A stretch of DNA of 64,000 nucleotides, taken from positions 3,534,001-3,598,000 of the forward strand of contig NZ_CP107009.1 in the NCBI RefSeq assembly GCF_025725665.1, given 5' to 3'. The notes under the pieces were generated by a model. The model was not told where the DNA came from, did not search any database, and worked only from the letters and a program-made list of their open reading frames with translations. This document shows, piece after piece, positions 17,472-27,837 of the stretch; the stretch's first letter is position 1, and the number at the start of each line of letters is the position of its first letter. Made by a program: the position numbers and the translations under genes. The stretch is from Halomonas sp. LR3S48 (lineage in GTDB: Bacteria; Pseudomonadota; Gammaproteobacteria; Pseudomonadales; Halomonadaceae).

Positions 17472-18671
17472 TCATTTCACGAACAGCTGGCGCGGGAAAC
17501 TGGCCAGCGATTCGCAGCCGGTGTCGGTGATCAGAATGCTCTCGGTAATCTCGAGCCCCCATTCGTCCTGCCACATGCCCGGCATGAAGTGGAAGGTCAT
17601 GCCGGGTTCGAGAATGGTCTCATCGGAAGGACGCAGGCTCATGGTGCGCTCGCCCCAGTCCGGCGGATAGCTGATGCCGATGGGGTAGCCGCAGCGGGCA
17701 CCGCCGCGGTCGAAGCCGTATTTGTCCATCGCCGCGCCCAGCGCCATGGCAATATCGGCGGTACGGTTGCCGGGCTTGGCCATCGCCAACCCGTTCTCGA
17801 TGCCCTCGAGCAATGCCGATTCGGCGCGCACGAAATCCTGCGGCGGCCGGCCCAGGAACACGGTGCGCGACATGGGCGCATGGTAGCGCTTGTAGACCCC
17901 AGCGATCTCGAAGAAGGTGCCTTCCCCCTCGCGAAACGGGGTGTCGTCCCAGGTCAGGTGCGGTGCGGCGGCATCCTTGCCGGTGGGCAGCATCGGCACG
18001 ATGGCCGGATAGTCGCCACCATGGACCTTGCCGTGTTCGTCGACCCAGCCCTCGATGCCCACGCGGTAGATCTCGGAGACCAGCTTGCTCTTGGGCAGCC
18101 CTGGCTCGATCACTTCGAGGATGCGCGAGTGCATGCCCTCGACGATCTTGCCGGCGATGCGCATGTAGGCGATCTCCTGGGGGGACTTGATCGCCCGGCA
18201 CCAGTTGACCAGCGAGTTGGCATCCATGAAACGCGCATGGGGCAGCTCGCGCAGCAGGCTCTGGTAGGCCTTGGCCGAGAAGTAGTAGTTGTCCATCTCC
18301 AGCCCCACCACCCCCTCGTGCCAACCGCGGTCGGGCATGATCGACTGGGCCAGGTAGTCCATGGGGTGCATGTCCGGGTTCTGGACATAGTAGTCAGGGT
18401 AGTAAGTGATGTTGTCGGGGTCGATCCAGCAGGTGCGCAGCGCCCCGTTGGCGTCCATGCGGCGCCCATACCACACGGGCTCCCCTTCAAGCCCCACCAG
18501 CACGCACTGGTGGACGTAAAAGGACCAGCCGTCGTAGCCGGTCAGCCAGGCCATGTTGGAGGGATCGCTGATCACCAGCACGTCGATCCCGCGGCTGGCC
18601 ATTTCGGCGCGCACCTTCCAGAGCCGGCTTGCATATTCTTCACGAGTGAAGGGCAGGGATACCTGAGTCAT
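17472..18671 (-). CDS. doeA: Ectoine hydrolase DoeA (M24 family)
   Basis: This 399-residue protein of the creatinase/aminopeptidase-P fold opens the ectoine ring to N-acetyl-diaminobutyrate. The start at 18671 (MTQVSLPFTREEYASR) gives the length I recall for H. elongata DoeA; a frame extension to 18749 is ignored because it is unlike the family. The C-terminal half carries the pita-bread signatures HLTWDDTPFREGEG, YKRYHAPMSRT, GISYPPDWGER and MTFHFMPGMW. It heads the doeA-doeB-doeX operon. The 214 bp upstream, shared with a divergent MocR-type gene, contain repeated CATGACAAT sites that could control it. Confidence 0.92.
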   Translation of the reverse strand: MTQVSLPFTREEYASRLWKVRAEMASRGIDVLVISDPSNMAWLTGYDGWSFYVHQCVLVGLEGEPVWYGRRMDANGALRTCWIDPDNITYYPDYYVQNPDMHPMDYLAQSIMPDRGWHEGVVGLEMDNYYFSAKAYQSLLRELPHARFMDANSLVNWCRAIKSPQEIAYMRIAGKIVEGMHSRILEVIEPGLPKSKLVSEIYRVGIEGWVDEHGKVHGGDYPAIVPMLPTGKDAAAPHLTWDDTPFREGEGTFFEIAGVYKRYHAPMSRTVFLGRPPQDFVRAESALLEGIENGLAMAKPGNRTADIAMALGAAMDKYGFDRGGARCGYPIGISYPPDWGERTMSLRPSDETILEPGMTFHFMPGMWQDEWGLEITESILITDTGCESLASFPRQLFVK

Positions 18672-18779
18672 TGGGCCACTCGCCAATTGCATCACCAAGA
18701 GCCAGCCACCTACACAGCGAGAGGGCCGGGCCAAAGGGTAGTCGGCCATTCATCGGTCGTGAAAGGGGACCGCGGCCAG

Positions 18780-18894
18780 AATTGTCATGATTCATGCAAG
18801 CCAAAAGCATGACAATACCAAGCCAATGCCGCTAAGCTGATAGTAGCACTCACCCTTGGCAGGCGGTCAAAGGCTTTATTGAATCATGACAATT
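18780..18894. promoter_or_regulatory. Three copies of an ATTGTCATG/CATGACAAT site between doeA and the enuR-like gene
   Basis: ATTGTCATG at 18781-18789 and CATGACAAT at 18808-18816 form a perfect inverted pair 18 bases apart. A third copy at 18885-18893 covers the ATG of the regulator gene. The outer copies agree over 13 bases (AATCATGACAATT, at 18780-18792 on the minus strand and 18882-18894 on the plus strand). Placement suits control of doeA and autorepression of the regulator. Confidence 0.6.
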
Positions 18895-20292
18895 GATCTA
18901 ACCCCGTACCTGACGGATACGGGCCCCAAGTACCTGGCCATTGCCCGTGCCCTCTCGGAAGCGGTGCGTCAAGGCGAGCTTTCGCCCGGTACCCGGCTAC
19001 CGCCTCACCGTCAGCTCGCCGAGAATCTCGGGGTGAGCGTGCAGACCGTGTCACGGGCTTACGCCCAGGCCGAGAAGATGGGGCTGGTGCAGGCCCGGGT
19101 CGGCAGCGGCACCTGGATCAATGCCCTGGACGATGCCCGCGAATCGGCCTACCTGCGCGCTCACGAGGCCCGTCAGGAAAGCCCGCTCATCGATCTGTCG
19201 ATCGCCCATCCGGTGTGCCCACCGGGTCATCACCTGCGCTTCCGGCAGGCCTTGGCGGAGCTGGCCGAACACGCCAGCCCCGAGGTGATCACCGCCTGCC
19301 GGCCGATTGCCGGTCTCGCCCATCAGCGCGAACGCGCCAGCGTCTGGCTCCAGTCGCGCCTGCACGTGCCCGGCGAGATGGATGACCGGATCCTCTGCAA
19401 CGGTGCCGCCCATGGCCTGATGCTGGCGATCTCGAGCGTGGTCCAGCATGGCGACCTGGTACTGACCGAGGCGCTGACCGACCACGGCCTGATCGCCCTG
19501 TCGCGCACGCTGGGCTTCCAGCTACGTGGCATCGCCATCGACCACGAAGGCATCGTGCCCGAAGCTCTGGAGCTAGCCTGTCAGCGCTTCAAGCCGCGCG
19601 CGCTCTACCTCACGCCGACCCAGCTCAATCCCACCGGGGCGACGATGAGCGAGGCTCGCCGCGACGCGGTGGCCGAGGTGCTGGCGCGCCATCGGGTATG
19701 GTTGATCGAGGACGACGTGCATGCCCTGCTGGAAGCGCCCGGCTTCACGCCGGTGACGGCGCGTATCCCACAGTTGAGTTTCCACGTCACCAGCCTGACC
19801 AAGGTGACCGTACCGGGCCTGCGCGCCGGCTACCTCACCGTGCCACGCGGGCAGTTGCACCATGTGCTGCCGCGCATGCGCGCCACGACATGGATGGCCA
19901 CCTCGCTGGTGTTCGAGATCGCCGACCATTGGCTGGCCGACGGTACCGTCGAGGCCATGGCCGCCGAGCAGCGCACCCTGCTCGGCGAACGCCAGCAGCT
20001 TACCCATCGGCTGCTGGGGCATCATGCCCTGGAGTCGCGCCCCACCAGCCTGCACGTGTGGATATCTCTGCCCGACGCCTGGCGCGCCGAGGAGCTGCAG
20101 CAGCAGGCCGAACAGGAGGGCTTGGCGATCACCACCGCAGTACCGTTCATGGTGGAACAGACACCGCCGCCGCGGCGCATCCGCGTGAGCCTTGGCGCCG
20201 AGCAGGACATTGCCCGTCTCGAGGAGGGGCTCAAGCGCCTGGGAGTACTGCTCGACGAGGCACCGCCGCCAATGATGCAGATCGTCTACTGA
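18886..20292 (+). CDS. enuR: MocR/GntR-type regulator, EnuR-like
   Basis: This 468-residue protein has an N-terminal GntR winged helix (KYLAIARALSEAVRQGELSPG, LGVSVQTVSRAYAQ) fused to a fold-type I aminotransferase-like domain. The PLP lysine is Lys306 in TSLTKVTVPGLRAGYL, matching the position of the cofactor lysine described for EnuR (about 302). EnuR represses ectoine-utilisation genes and is released by N-acetyl-diaminobutyrate bound to PLP. The gene is divergent from doeA with candidate operators in the gap, one overlapping its start codon. It is followed 28 bp later by a hydroxyacid dehydrogenase gene. Most EnuR work is on alphaproteobacteria, so the name is by resemblance and context. 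Confidence 0.75.
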   Translation: MTIDLTPYLTDTGPKYLAIARALSEAVRQGELSPGTRLPPHRQLAENLGVSVQTVSRAYAQAEKMGLVQARVGSGTWINALDDARESAYLRAHEARQESPLIDLSIAHPVCPPGHHLRFRQALAELAEHASPEVITACRPIAGLAHQRERASVWLQSRLHVPGEMDDRILCNGAAHGLMLAISSVVQHGDLVLTEALTDHGLIALSRTLGFQLRGIAIDHEGIVPEALELACQRFKPRALYLTPTQLNPTGATMSEARRDAVAEVLARHRVWLIEDDVHALLEAPGFTPVTARIPQLSFHVTSLTKVTVPGLRAGYLTVPRGQLHHVLPRMRATTWMATSLVFEIADHWLADGTVEAMAAEQRTLLGERQQLTHRLLGHHALESRPTSLHVWISLPDAWRAEELQQQAEQEGLAITTAVPFMVEQTPPPRRIRVSLGAEQDIARLEEGLKRLGVLLDEAPPPMMQIVY

Positions 20293-20320
20293 GACCGTCT
20301 ACCGAGAGAAAGGAACCGTT

Positions 20321-21256
20321 ATGCGCATACTCCTGCATATCGACGACATCGAGGCCTGGCGCGACGCGCTGGCCGAACGCCTGCCCGATGCCGAGATAGT
20401 CACCGCCGACGACCCCGCCGAGCGTCGCCGCGATGCCGACTACCTGGCGGTGTGGAAACCATCGGAAGCATTGCTGCGCGAGCAGACCCGCGCCCGCGGC
20501 ATCGTCAACCTGGGAGCCGGCGTCGACGCCCTTCTGAGCAACCCCGCTCGCCCAGAGGGCGTGCCCATCGTCAAGCTGCGCGATGCCGGCATGAGCGAGC
20601 TGATCGGCGACTACGTACGCTACGGGGTACTGCACTTCCAGCGCGACTTCGACCGCTATCGGCGCCAACAGGCCCGCCACGAGTGGCGCGAGCATACCCT
20701 CGTGGACAAGCGCGATTGGCCGGTGGGCGTATTGGGCCTCGGCGCCATCGGAAGCAAGGTAGCCGCCATGGTCGCCGCCGATGGCTTTCCCGTGCACGGC
20801 TGGAGCCGCTCACCGAAGTCGCTCGACGGTATTACCTGTCACCACGGCGACGCCGGCCTTGCCGAGCTGCTCGGCCGGGTGCGCACCCTGGTGCTGCTGC
20901 TGCCGGGCACGGACTCGACCCGCCACATAATCAACGCCGGGACGCTGGCCAAGCTGCCCGAGGGGGCCAGCCTGATCAATCCCGGCCGTGGCAGCCTGAT
21001 CGATGAGGCGGCGCTGCTAGAGGCGCTGGGCGAAGGAGAAAGCGAAGGCAGATTGCGGGGTGCGCTGCTCGACGCCTTTCCCGATGAGCCGCTGCCCGAA
21101 GAGAGCCCGCTGTGGGCGCACCCGCGCATCTGGGTGACCCCGCACATGGCCGGCCCCACGCCGCTGGGAGAGGCCGTCGACCAGGTAGCCGAGGCGATCC
21201 GCGCCTTCGAGGCCGGCGACGAGCTCGACACCGTCGATCCCGAAGCGGGTTACTGA
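20321..21256 (+). CDS. D-2-hydroxyacid dehydrogenase, GhrA-like
   Basis: This 311-residue protein resembles glyoxylate/hydroxypyruvate reductase A. It has the NAD(P)-binding turn VLGLGAIGSKVA, the substrate Arg in NPGRGSLIDEAAL, the acidic partner near DAFPDEPLPEESPLW, and the catalytic His in VTPHMAG. Members reduce 2-oxoacids to D-2-hydroxyacids in the cytoplasm. AGAAAGGA precedes the ATG. It is likely co-transcribed with the enuR-like gene, which hints at a side role in ectoine or amino-acid carbon metabolism, but no specific substrate can be assigned. Confidence 0.8.
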   Translation: MRILLHIDDIEAWRDALAERLPDAEIVTADDPAERRRDADYLAVWKPSEALLREQTRARGIVNLGAGVDALLSNPARPEGVPIVKLRDAGMSELIGDYVRYGVLHFQRDFDRYRRQQARHEWREHTLVDKRDWPVGVLGLGAIGSKVAAMVAADGFPVHGWSRSPKSLDGITCHHGDAGLAELLGRVRTLVLLLPGTDSTRHIINAGTLAKLPEGASLINPGRGSLIDEAALLEALGEGESEGRLRGALLDAFPDEPLPEESPLWAHPRIWVTPHMAGPTPLGEAVDQVAEAIRAFEAGDELDTVDPEAGY

Positions 21257-21283
21257 GCGGCTCGGTTCAACAGCGCAACACAA

Positions 21284-21305
21284 GCGGCGGGCCAGAGCCC
21301 GCCGC
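21284..21305. terminator. Hairpin between convergent genes
   Basis: GCGGCGGGC and GCCCGCCGC form a perfect 9-bp stem with a 4-base loop. It sits between the hydroxyacid dehydrogenase stop and the convergent chemoreceptor stop. No clear T-run follows. Confidence 0.5.
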
Positions 21306-21325
21306 GTTGCCATCTCGTCATCGCC

Positions 21326-23323
21326 TCATGCCGGCTGCGGTAGCCGCCGGACTTCCCGCCCACCGAACTCGGGCACACTCGCGAGTTCGATCAGGTCATG
21401 CTGCCCGAGGCTGTCACTCACACGGAAGCGCGCAATCAACCTGGCCATCTCGCCAGCCTGGTCATCCAGCGAGCGGCTGGCGGTGGCCACCTGCTCCACC
21501 AGCGCCGCGTTCTGCTGCGTGGTGGCTTCCAGCTGAGCCACGGCCTGGTTGATCTGCTCGATTCCCGTCGACTGCTCACCGCTGGCCGAGGAGATTTCCG
21601 CGACCAGGTCGGCGACCCGCCGCACGTCTTGGGAAATCGTTGTCAGCGCCTCGAAGGTCTGACCCACCAGCCCGTTGCCCACTTCCACGCGCCGGGAGGT
21701 GTCGCCGATCAGATGGCGAATGCGCTCTGCCTCCTCGGCGCTACGGCTGGCCAGCTTGCGTACTTCACCGGCCACCACGGCGAAGCCGCGACCGTGTTCG
21801 CCGGCTCTCGCCGCCTCCACCGAGGCGTTGAGCGCCAGCAGGTTGGTCTGGAAGGCGATGCCGTCGATGGCCTCAACGATATCCGTGACCTGGCGGTTGG
21901 CCTCGAAGATCTGTTGCATGGCCTGGCGCGCCTCCTCGGCGACCCGACTGGCTTGCTCCGCCTGCGCCACGGCCTGCTCGCTCATGGCGCTGGCCTGGTG
22001 CGCGTTGTCCGCCGATTGACGCACGGTGGAGGTCATCTGTTCCATGCTGGTGGCGGTTTCCACCAGCGAGGCGGACTGCTCCTCGGTGCGGCTCGCCAGG
22101 TCCTCGTTGCCTTGGGCGATCTCGCCACTGGCCGAACCGACGCCGCGTGCACCCTGCTGGATCGATGCCACCAGCGCCTCCATGCTGGCGGTGGAAGCGT
22201 TGAAGGCGCGGTAGAGCTGAGAGAGTTCATCGCTGCCGGGCTCGGCCAGGCGCTGGGTCAGATCGCCTCCGCGCACCTCGATCTGGGCGAGCGCGAGACG
22301 CAATGGCCTCACCATACTGCGCACCAGCGCGATGGAGAGCAGCACGGCAACGAGAATGGCCAAAGCCGCCAGCCCGGCAAAGGTCACCAGTCCCAGGCGC
22401 GCCTCAGCCGCCAGCGCAGCGGCACGCTCCTGCACGTCACCGGCCATGGCGAGCTCGACCTCGCGCAAACGCTCGAGTTTGCCGGTCTGGGCTTCGAACC
22501 AGCGCTCGGGTTGAATGCCATAGCCTCCATCGATTCCCTGGCGCATGGCAATCTGGCGCATCATGTAAAGGCGGCCGTTCTCCTCGTGCTCCGTGGTGGC
22601 GGCACGGTAGCGCACTGTGATGTCCGAATTCGCCAGAACGGTGAAATTCTCCTCGAAGGCCTCCTCCTGACCCAGCAGACGCAGGAAGCGATAATAGACC
22701 TCCGGTGACATGCGGTTGGCGGCGAAGGCGCTGGCGAGCAGCGCCCGTTCGATGCCGGCGCTCTCCTTGATCTCGAGCAGGGCGTAGTAGGCGCCCAGGC
22801 TGCGAGTCAGCTCCCCGGCGTTACCGAGGGCACTCAGCCTGCCGGCCACCTCGGCCAGGCGCGAATTGATCTCGGTGTAGTAGTCGAGCGCATCCAGGCC
22901 GTCCATCTCCAGCGCATCGACCTTGCGACGCGTACCGGAGATATCGGCCAGCATTGCCACGATCTCCTGCTGACGCTGCTCGATGTCGAGGTCCCCGCTG
23001 GCAGCGAGCCCCTCCCGGACAGTGCGGTATTCGGTCAATTGTTCGTCGACCCGCTCGCGCTGCGCCCCGAGGCGATTGCCGAAACTCTCGCCACGGCTGC
23101 CGATAAAGCCGACAGAGAGGCCGCGTTCAACCTGCAGTTCGTGCATCAGACCGCCCAGCTGTGCCGACAGCCCGGTGAAACGGTCGACTTGCTGCATGTC
23201 GCTGGCCAGCCGCTGGCGGTCCATGACGCCGCTACCGGCTAGCCAGACGATGATGCAAAGGGGGAATGCCAGCGCCAGCATGAACTTGCGTGACACCGGA
23301 ATACGGTGAAGAAAATTTTTCAT
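21326..23323 (-). CDS. Methyl-accepting chemotaxis protein with NIT-type sensor
   Basis: This 665-residue chemoreceptor has a membrane helix near residue 15-30, a large all-helical periplasmic region (with [20 protein letters not shown], typical of the NIT nitrate/nitrite-sensing domain), a second helix near 305-330, a HAMP domain, and a signalling domain containing the hairpin tip [20 protein letters not shown] and [15 protein letters not shown]. It should report a periplasmic signal to CheA/CheW. The ATG at 23323 with AGGA upstream is preferred to a TTG two codons earlier. It stands alone between convergent and divergent neighbours. Confidence 0.9.
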   Translation of the reverse strand: MKNFLHRIPVSRKFMLALAFPLCIIVWLAGSGVMDRQRLASDMQQVDRFTGLSAQLGGLMHELQVERGLSVGFIGSRGESFGNRLGAQRERVDEQLTEYRTVREGLAASGDLDIEQRQQEIVAMLADISGTRRKVDALEMDGLDALDYYTEINSRLAEVAGRLSALGNAGELTRSLGAYYALLEIKESAGIERALLASAFAANRMSPEVYYRFLRLLGQEEAFEENFTVLANSDITVRYRAATTEHEENGRLYMMRQIAMRQGIDGGYGIQPERWFEAQTGKLERLREVELAMAGDVQERAAALAAEARLGLVTFAGLAALAILVAVLLSIALVRSMVRPLRLALAQIEVRGGDLTQRLAEPGSDELSQLYRAFNASTASMEALVASIQQGARGVGSASGEIAQGNEDLASRTEEQSASLVETATSMEQMTSTVRQSADNAHQASAMSEQAVAQAEQASRVAEEARQAMQQIFEANRQVTDIVEAIDGIAFQTNLLALNASVEAARAGEHGRGFAVVAGEVRKLASRSAEEAERIRHLIGDTSRRVEVGNGLVGQTFEALTTISQDVRRVADLVAEISSASGEQSTGIEQINQAVAQLEATTQQNAALVEQVATASRSLDDQAGEMARLIARFRVSDSLGQHDLIELASVPEFGGREVRRLPQPA

Positions 23324-23682
23324 GTTCAATGATCCTGCCGAGCTCAGTGATATCGGAGTGTCGGGACATGGCTGGCGTGGCTGAGCCGTTGTTGTTGTGA
23401 TATCCGTCGGCCTAGTGGCGAATGCGTTATATCAGCAATCACGCGAATAGTTTCGGCCGCAAGCCGCCAGGCTTGAGCCCTCCCCTGCGGCTTTGAGCCT
23501 ATCCTTGATCGACGTCACGCTTTCGCCCCCTACGCGCCCTCGACCCGCGATAGCGGTTGCCGTGGCTGGGGCAATCTGCTGCTGCAGCCCGCCGCAACCG
23601 AGGAACAACCGTGCAGCGTGGAACCCATGCGGCTGTCCGGGTTCACAGCTACTGTCGTCTTTCAGCCAAGCGGTGCCTCGAC
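23324..23682. other. 359-bp intergenic region
   Basis: The gap between the divergent chemoreceptor and DUF3108 genes must hold both promoters. I see only a small CAAGCC/GGCTTG hairpin at 23460-23475. No convincing sigma-28 promoter was found for the chemoreceptor. Confidence 0.4.
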
Positions 23683-24372
23683 ATGAACCATCCCCTACGA
23701 AGGCTTGCCCGTCTGCCGCTACTCGCCATGCTGCTGGCCTGGGTTCACGGTGCGGCCGCGGCCGCCGTGCCGGAGCCCGAAATCCTCATGCAGCCTTTCA
23801 GCGCCAGCTATCGCCTGGAGGTGAAAGGCTGGCCCAACGCCACCATCCAGCATCGGCTGACCCGTGAGAGCGGCCACTGGCAGAGCCGCATGCAGGCCGC
23901 CATCGCCGTGGCCCGCGGCAACGAACGCAGCCGTTTCATCGTCACGCCGCAGGGCGTACGCTCGGTGAACTATTCGAGTGCTTATTCGCTGCTGGGCGTG
24001 GGTGGCAATTACCGGCTGGCCGGCAACGAGCTGGCCAGCCTGCCCGACCGTCAGGCAGCCCTGGTCGAACTCTCGCGACGTGCTCTGAATGGCAGCTGCG
24101 AGAACGACGCCTGCCGTCTGGTCTATCAGGATCATCGCGGCCGCGAAGAGATCCTCGACTATCGGCTGCTGGGAGTGGAGACGCTTAGCCTACCCGCCGG
24201 CGAGTTCGAGGCTGTCAGGGTCGAAGTGAACGACCCGGAAACGCCTGAGAAGACGATGCTGTTCCATTTTCATCCCCGATACCCCGGCTTGCTGCTGGCG
24301 GTGGACTACCGCCGCGACGGCGAGCGCAGGAGTCGTCTCACACTCACCTCGCTGACAACCGAGGCGCCTTGA
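23683..24372 (+). CDS. DUF3108 domain periplasmic protein
   Basis: This 229-residue protein has a signal peptide (LARLPLLAMLLAWVHGAAAAA) and then a beta-rich domain with FSASYRLEVKGWPNATIQHRL and a late YRLLGVETLSLPAGEFEAVRVEV segment, which is the DUF3108 pattern. The function of the family is unknown; it is periplasmic and often near cell-envelope genes. The start at 23683 (MNHPLRRLAR) is chosen because it places the signal peptide correctly; the frame is open for 42 codons upstream. Confidence 0.75.
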   Translation: MNHPLRRLARLPLLAMLLAWVHGAAAAAVPEPEILMQPFSASYRLEVKGWPNATIQHRLTRESGHWQSRMQAAIAVARGNERSRFIVTPQGVRSVNYSSAYSLLGVGGNYRLAGNELASLPDRQAALVELSRRALNGSCENDACRLVYQDHRGREEILDYRLLGVETLSLPAGEFEAVRVEVNDPETPEKTMLFHFHPRYPGLLLAVDYRRDGERRSRLTLTSLTTEAP

Positions 24373-24467
24373 ACTCTTCCAGAGACACCTCCCGGGCGCA
24401 GCGAGTGAAAGCCTGATAAAGTTGGCGGCTTTCGCCGCCATGGGCGGCCTCGGTGAAGGGAATCACA

Positions 24468-25394
24468 ATGCTGTCGGGGCTTTTGATCGTGCTGCTGCCG
24501 CTGGTGCTCGGCTATCTGGTACCGGTTCGCCATGCGGGCCTCATGGCCGGCATCAACCGCGGCGTCAACGCCTCGGTCTATGCCATCCTGCTGCTGATGG
24601 GTATTGGCCTGGCGGGTCTCGACGAACTCGGCCACGAGCTGGCGCGCATGGGCGCTCAGGCCTTCACACTGTTCGCGGTGGTCACCGCCGCCAACCTGCT
24701 AGCACTCTGGTGGCTGTCGCGCCGGCTGGGCCTGAACATGGGTCCCTCGCCGGTGGTGGCGAATGCCCCCACGACCAAGCTGGCCGCGCTGCTCGGCTCG
24801 CTGTCGCTGGTGGCTGTGGTGGTAGGCGGCGTCCTGCTCGGTCTGGCACTTGCCTGGTTGGGCGGCGACGTCATCTTTCAGCATGCCGAACGCCTTGCCG
24901 AGTGGGTACTCTACGTGCTCCTGGCGCTGATCGGCTGCCAGCTGCGCAACTCGGGCATGCCGCTGAAGCAGATCCTGCTCAACCGCCACGGCCTGGCCAT
25001 CGCTACGGCCCTGGCGCTCAGCTCGCTGGCCGGCGGACTGCTCGCCGCTCCCCTGCTCGCCCTGCGCTGGAACGAGGGCCTGGCACTGGCATCCGGCTTC
25101 GGCTGGTATTCGCTCTCGGCGATCCTGGTCGGCGACCGCCTCGGCCCATTGCTCGGCGGCGTGGCCTTCTTCAACGACCTCACCCGCGAGCTGCTGGCCT
25201 TCATCCTGATTCCGCTGACCATTCGCCGCCATGCCCCGCTGGCCATCGGCTATGGCGGCGCCACCTCGATGGACTTCACCCTGCCGGTGATCCAGCAGCA
25301 CGGCGGAGTGGCCTGCGTGCCCATCGCCGTGGTCAGCGGCTTCATCCTCTCGCTACTGTCACCGCCGCTGATCCTGTTCTTCCTGTCGCTGTAA
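24468..25394 (+). CDS. lysO: LysO-family lysine exporter
   Basis: This 308-residue protein is almost wholly hydrophobic with about eight membrane helices. It shows the LysO (DUF340) features: LVPVRHAGLMAGINRGVN near the N-terminus, GFGWYSLSAILVGDRLGPLLGGVAFFND in the centre, and GYGGATSMDFTLPVIQ near the end, where acidic membrane residues important for lysine/thialysine export are found. It exports lysine across the inner membrane. AAGGGA lies before ATG 24468, preferred to a GTG five codons earlier. It follows the DUF3108 gene by 95 bp. Confidence 0.82.
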   Translation: MLSGLLIVLLPLVLGYLVPVRHAGLMAGINRGVNASVYAILLLMGIGLAGLDELGHELARMGAQAFTLFAVVTAANLLALWWLSRRLGLNMGPSPVVANAPTTKLAALLGSLSLVAVVVGGVLLGLALAWLGGDVIFQHAERLAEWVLYVLLALIGCQLRNSGMPLKQILLNRHGLAIATALALSSLAGGLLAAPLLALRWNEGLALASGFGWYSLSAILVGDRLGPLLGGVAFFNDLTRELLAFILIPLTIRRHAPLAIGYGGATSMDFTLPVIQQHGGVACVPIAVVSGFILSLLSPPLILFFLSL

Positions 25395-25505
25395 GACACA
25401 GCCAGAGCCTCGGCGATGCTCATGAGACAGCTGCGACGCCTCCTCTTAGCCGAAAGTCTAGGTTGAACTCGTATCAAAGAAACGGCTAACTGAGCGCCGT
25501 ATGTT

Positions 25506-25519
25506 CTTAATCGTTTAAG
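25506..25519. promoter_or_regulatory. Candidate LacI-type operator upstream of the glucoside operon
   Basis: CTTAATCGTTTAAG is a 14-base near-palindrome with one mismatched pair and a central CG, as in LacI/GalR-family operators. It lies 61 bases before the start of the substrate-binding protein gene. The LacI-type gene at the end of the cluster is the obvious candidate regulator. Confidence 0.45.
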
Positions 25520-25579
25520 TTCATACTGACGTCATCTCACACTCGGTCTCGATAACAACAAGTCGACAAGGATTTCCTA

Positions 25580-26842
25580 ATGTTAAAGAAGTCGTTGATC
25601 CCTACTCTCGTCGTCGCAGCCACCAGCATCGGCCACGCCCAGGCCGCCGACCTGACCATCTCCTGCGGCGCGGTTGGCGCCGAGCTTCAGCTCTGTCAGC
25701 AAGGCGTTCAGGCATGGGAGGAGAAGACCGGCCACAGCGTCGACGTGGTCTCGACTCCCAACTCCTCCACCGAGCGCCTGTCGCTCTACCAGCAGATCCT
25801 CTCCGCCAACTCCACCGATATCGACGTCATGCAGATCGACGTGGTATGGCCCGGTTTGCTTGCCAACCATCTGCTCGACTTGCGTGAGGTATTGGGCGAC
25901 GACGTCGGCGAAGGCCACTTCTCGGCCATCGTCGAGAACAACACCATCGACGGCCGCCTGGTGGCGATGCCCTGGTTCACCGACGCCGGTGTACTCTACT
26001 ACCGTGCCGACCTGCTCGAGCAGTACGGCCACGAACCGCCCCAGACCTGGGAAGAGCTGACCGAGATCGCTCGCGAGATCCAGATCGCCGAGCGTGAGGC
26101 GGGCAACGACCGCATGCACGGCTTCGTGTTTCAGGGCCGCGCCTATGAAGGGCTGACCTGCAACGCCCTGGAGTGGGTGGCGAGCCATGGCGGCGGCACC
26201 CTCGTCGACGCCGACGGCGAGATCACCATCGACAACCCGCAGGCAGCCGCCGCACTCGACCGCGCCGCTTCCTGGATCGGCGATATTTCTCCCGACGGCG
26301 TGCTCAACTACACCGAGGAAGAGGCCCGTGGCGTGTTCCAGGGCGGCAATGCCGTGTTCATGCGCAACTGGCCCTATGCCTGGGCGCTGGCCCAGAGCGA
26401 AGGCAGCGAAGTGCGCGGCAAGGTGGGCGTGACCCAGTTGCCCCACAGCGGCGAAGGCAGCAGCGCCGCCACGCTGGGCGGCTGGAACCTGGCGGTATCG
26501 CGCTACAGCGAGAACGCCGAGCTCGCCGCCGAACTGGTGGCCTTCCTCGCCGGCGAGGAGGAGCAGAAGCGTCGCGCCATCGAGGGTGCCTACAATCCGA
26601 CCCTCGAGTCGCTCTACCAGGACGACGAGGTACTCGAGGCGGTGCCCTTCTTCGGCGAACTCTACGAGACCTTCGTCAACGCCGTGGCACGCCCGTCTGC
26701 CCCTACGGGTGACGCCTACGGCCGCGTCAGCAACGCCTTCTTCAGCGCCACCCACGACGTGCTTTCAGGCAGCAGGAGCGGCGAGCAGGCGGTCAGCGAC
26801 CTCGACCGTGAGCTGGCCCGCCTCAAGCGCCGCAACTGGTAA
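25580..26842 (+). CDS. Sugar ABC transporter substrate-binding protein (alpha-glucoside/trehalose type)
   Basis: This 420-residue periplasmic protein has a 22-residue signal peptide ending at AQA and the fold of extracellular solute-binding family 1 (LYQQILSANSTDIDVMQIDVVWPG, AMPWFTDAGVLYYRADLLEQYG, FQGGNAVFMRNWPYAW). It should deliver a di- or oligosaccharide to the permeases encoded next. The gene order binding protein, two permeases, alpha-glucosidase, ATPase equals that of the Sinorhizobium agl operon, while the lengths are nearer the trehalose thu proteins. I therefore give no symbol. AAGGAT precedes the ATG. Confidence 0.85.
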   Translation: MLKKSLIPTLVVAATSIGHAQAADLTISCGAVGAELQLCQQGVQAWEEKTGHSVDVVSTPNSSTERLSLYQQILSANSTDIDVMQIDVVWPGLLANHLLDLREVLGDDVGEGHFSAIVENNTIDGRLVAMPWFTDAGVLYYRADLLEQYGHEPPQTWEELTEIAREIQIAEREAGNDRMHGFVFQGRAYEGLTCNALEWVASHGGGTLVDADGEITIDNPQAAAALDRAASWIGDISPDGVLNYTEEEARGVFQGGNAVFMRNWPYAWALAQSEGSEVRGKVGVTQLPHSGEGSSAATLGGWNLAVSRYSENAELAAELVAFLAGEEEQKRRAIEGAYNPTLESLYQDDEVLEAVPFFGELYETFVNAVARPSAPTGDAYGRVSNAFFSATHDVLSGSRSGEQAVSDLDRELARLKRRNW

Positions 26843-26859
26843 CCCCTCAGGAGCCCGAG

Positions 26860-27836
<977 letters not shown>

Positions 27837-27837
<1 letters not shown>

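Noticed and set aside
23330..23480. Possible sigma-28 promoter for the chemoreceptor
   Set aside because: GCCGACGG resembles the -10 element, but no -35 element is found at the required spacing.
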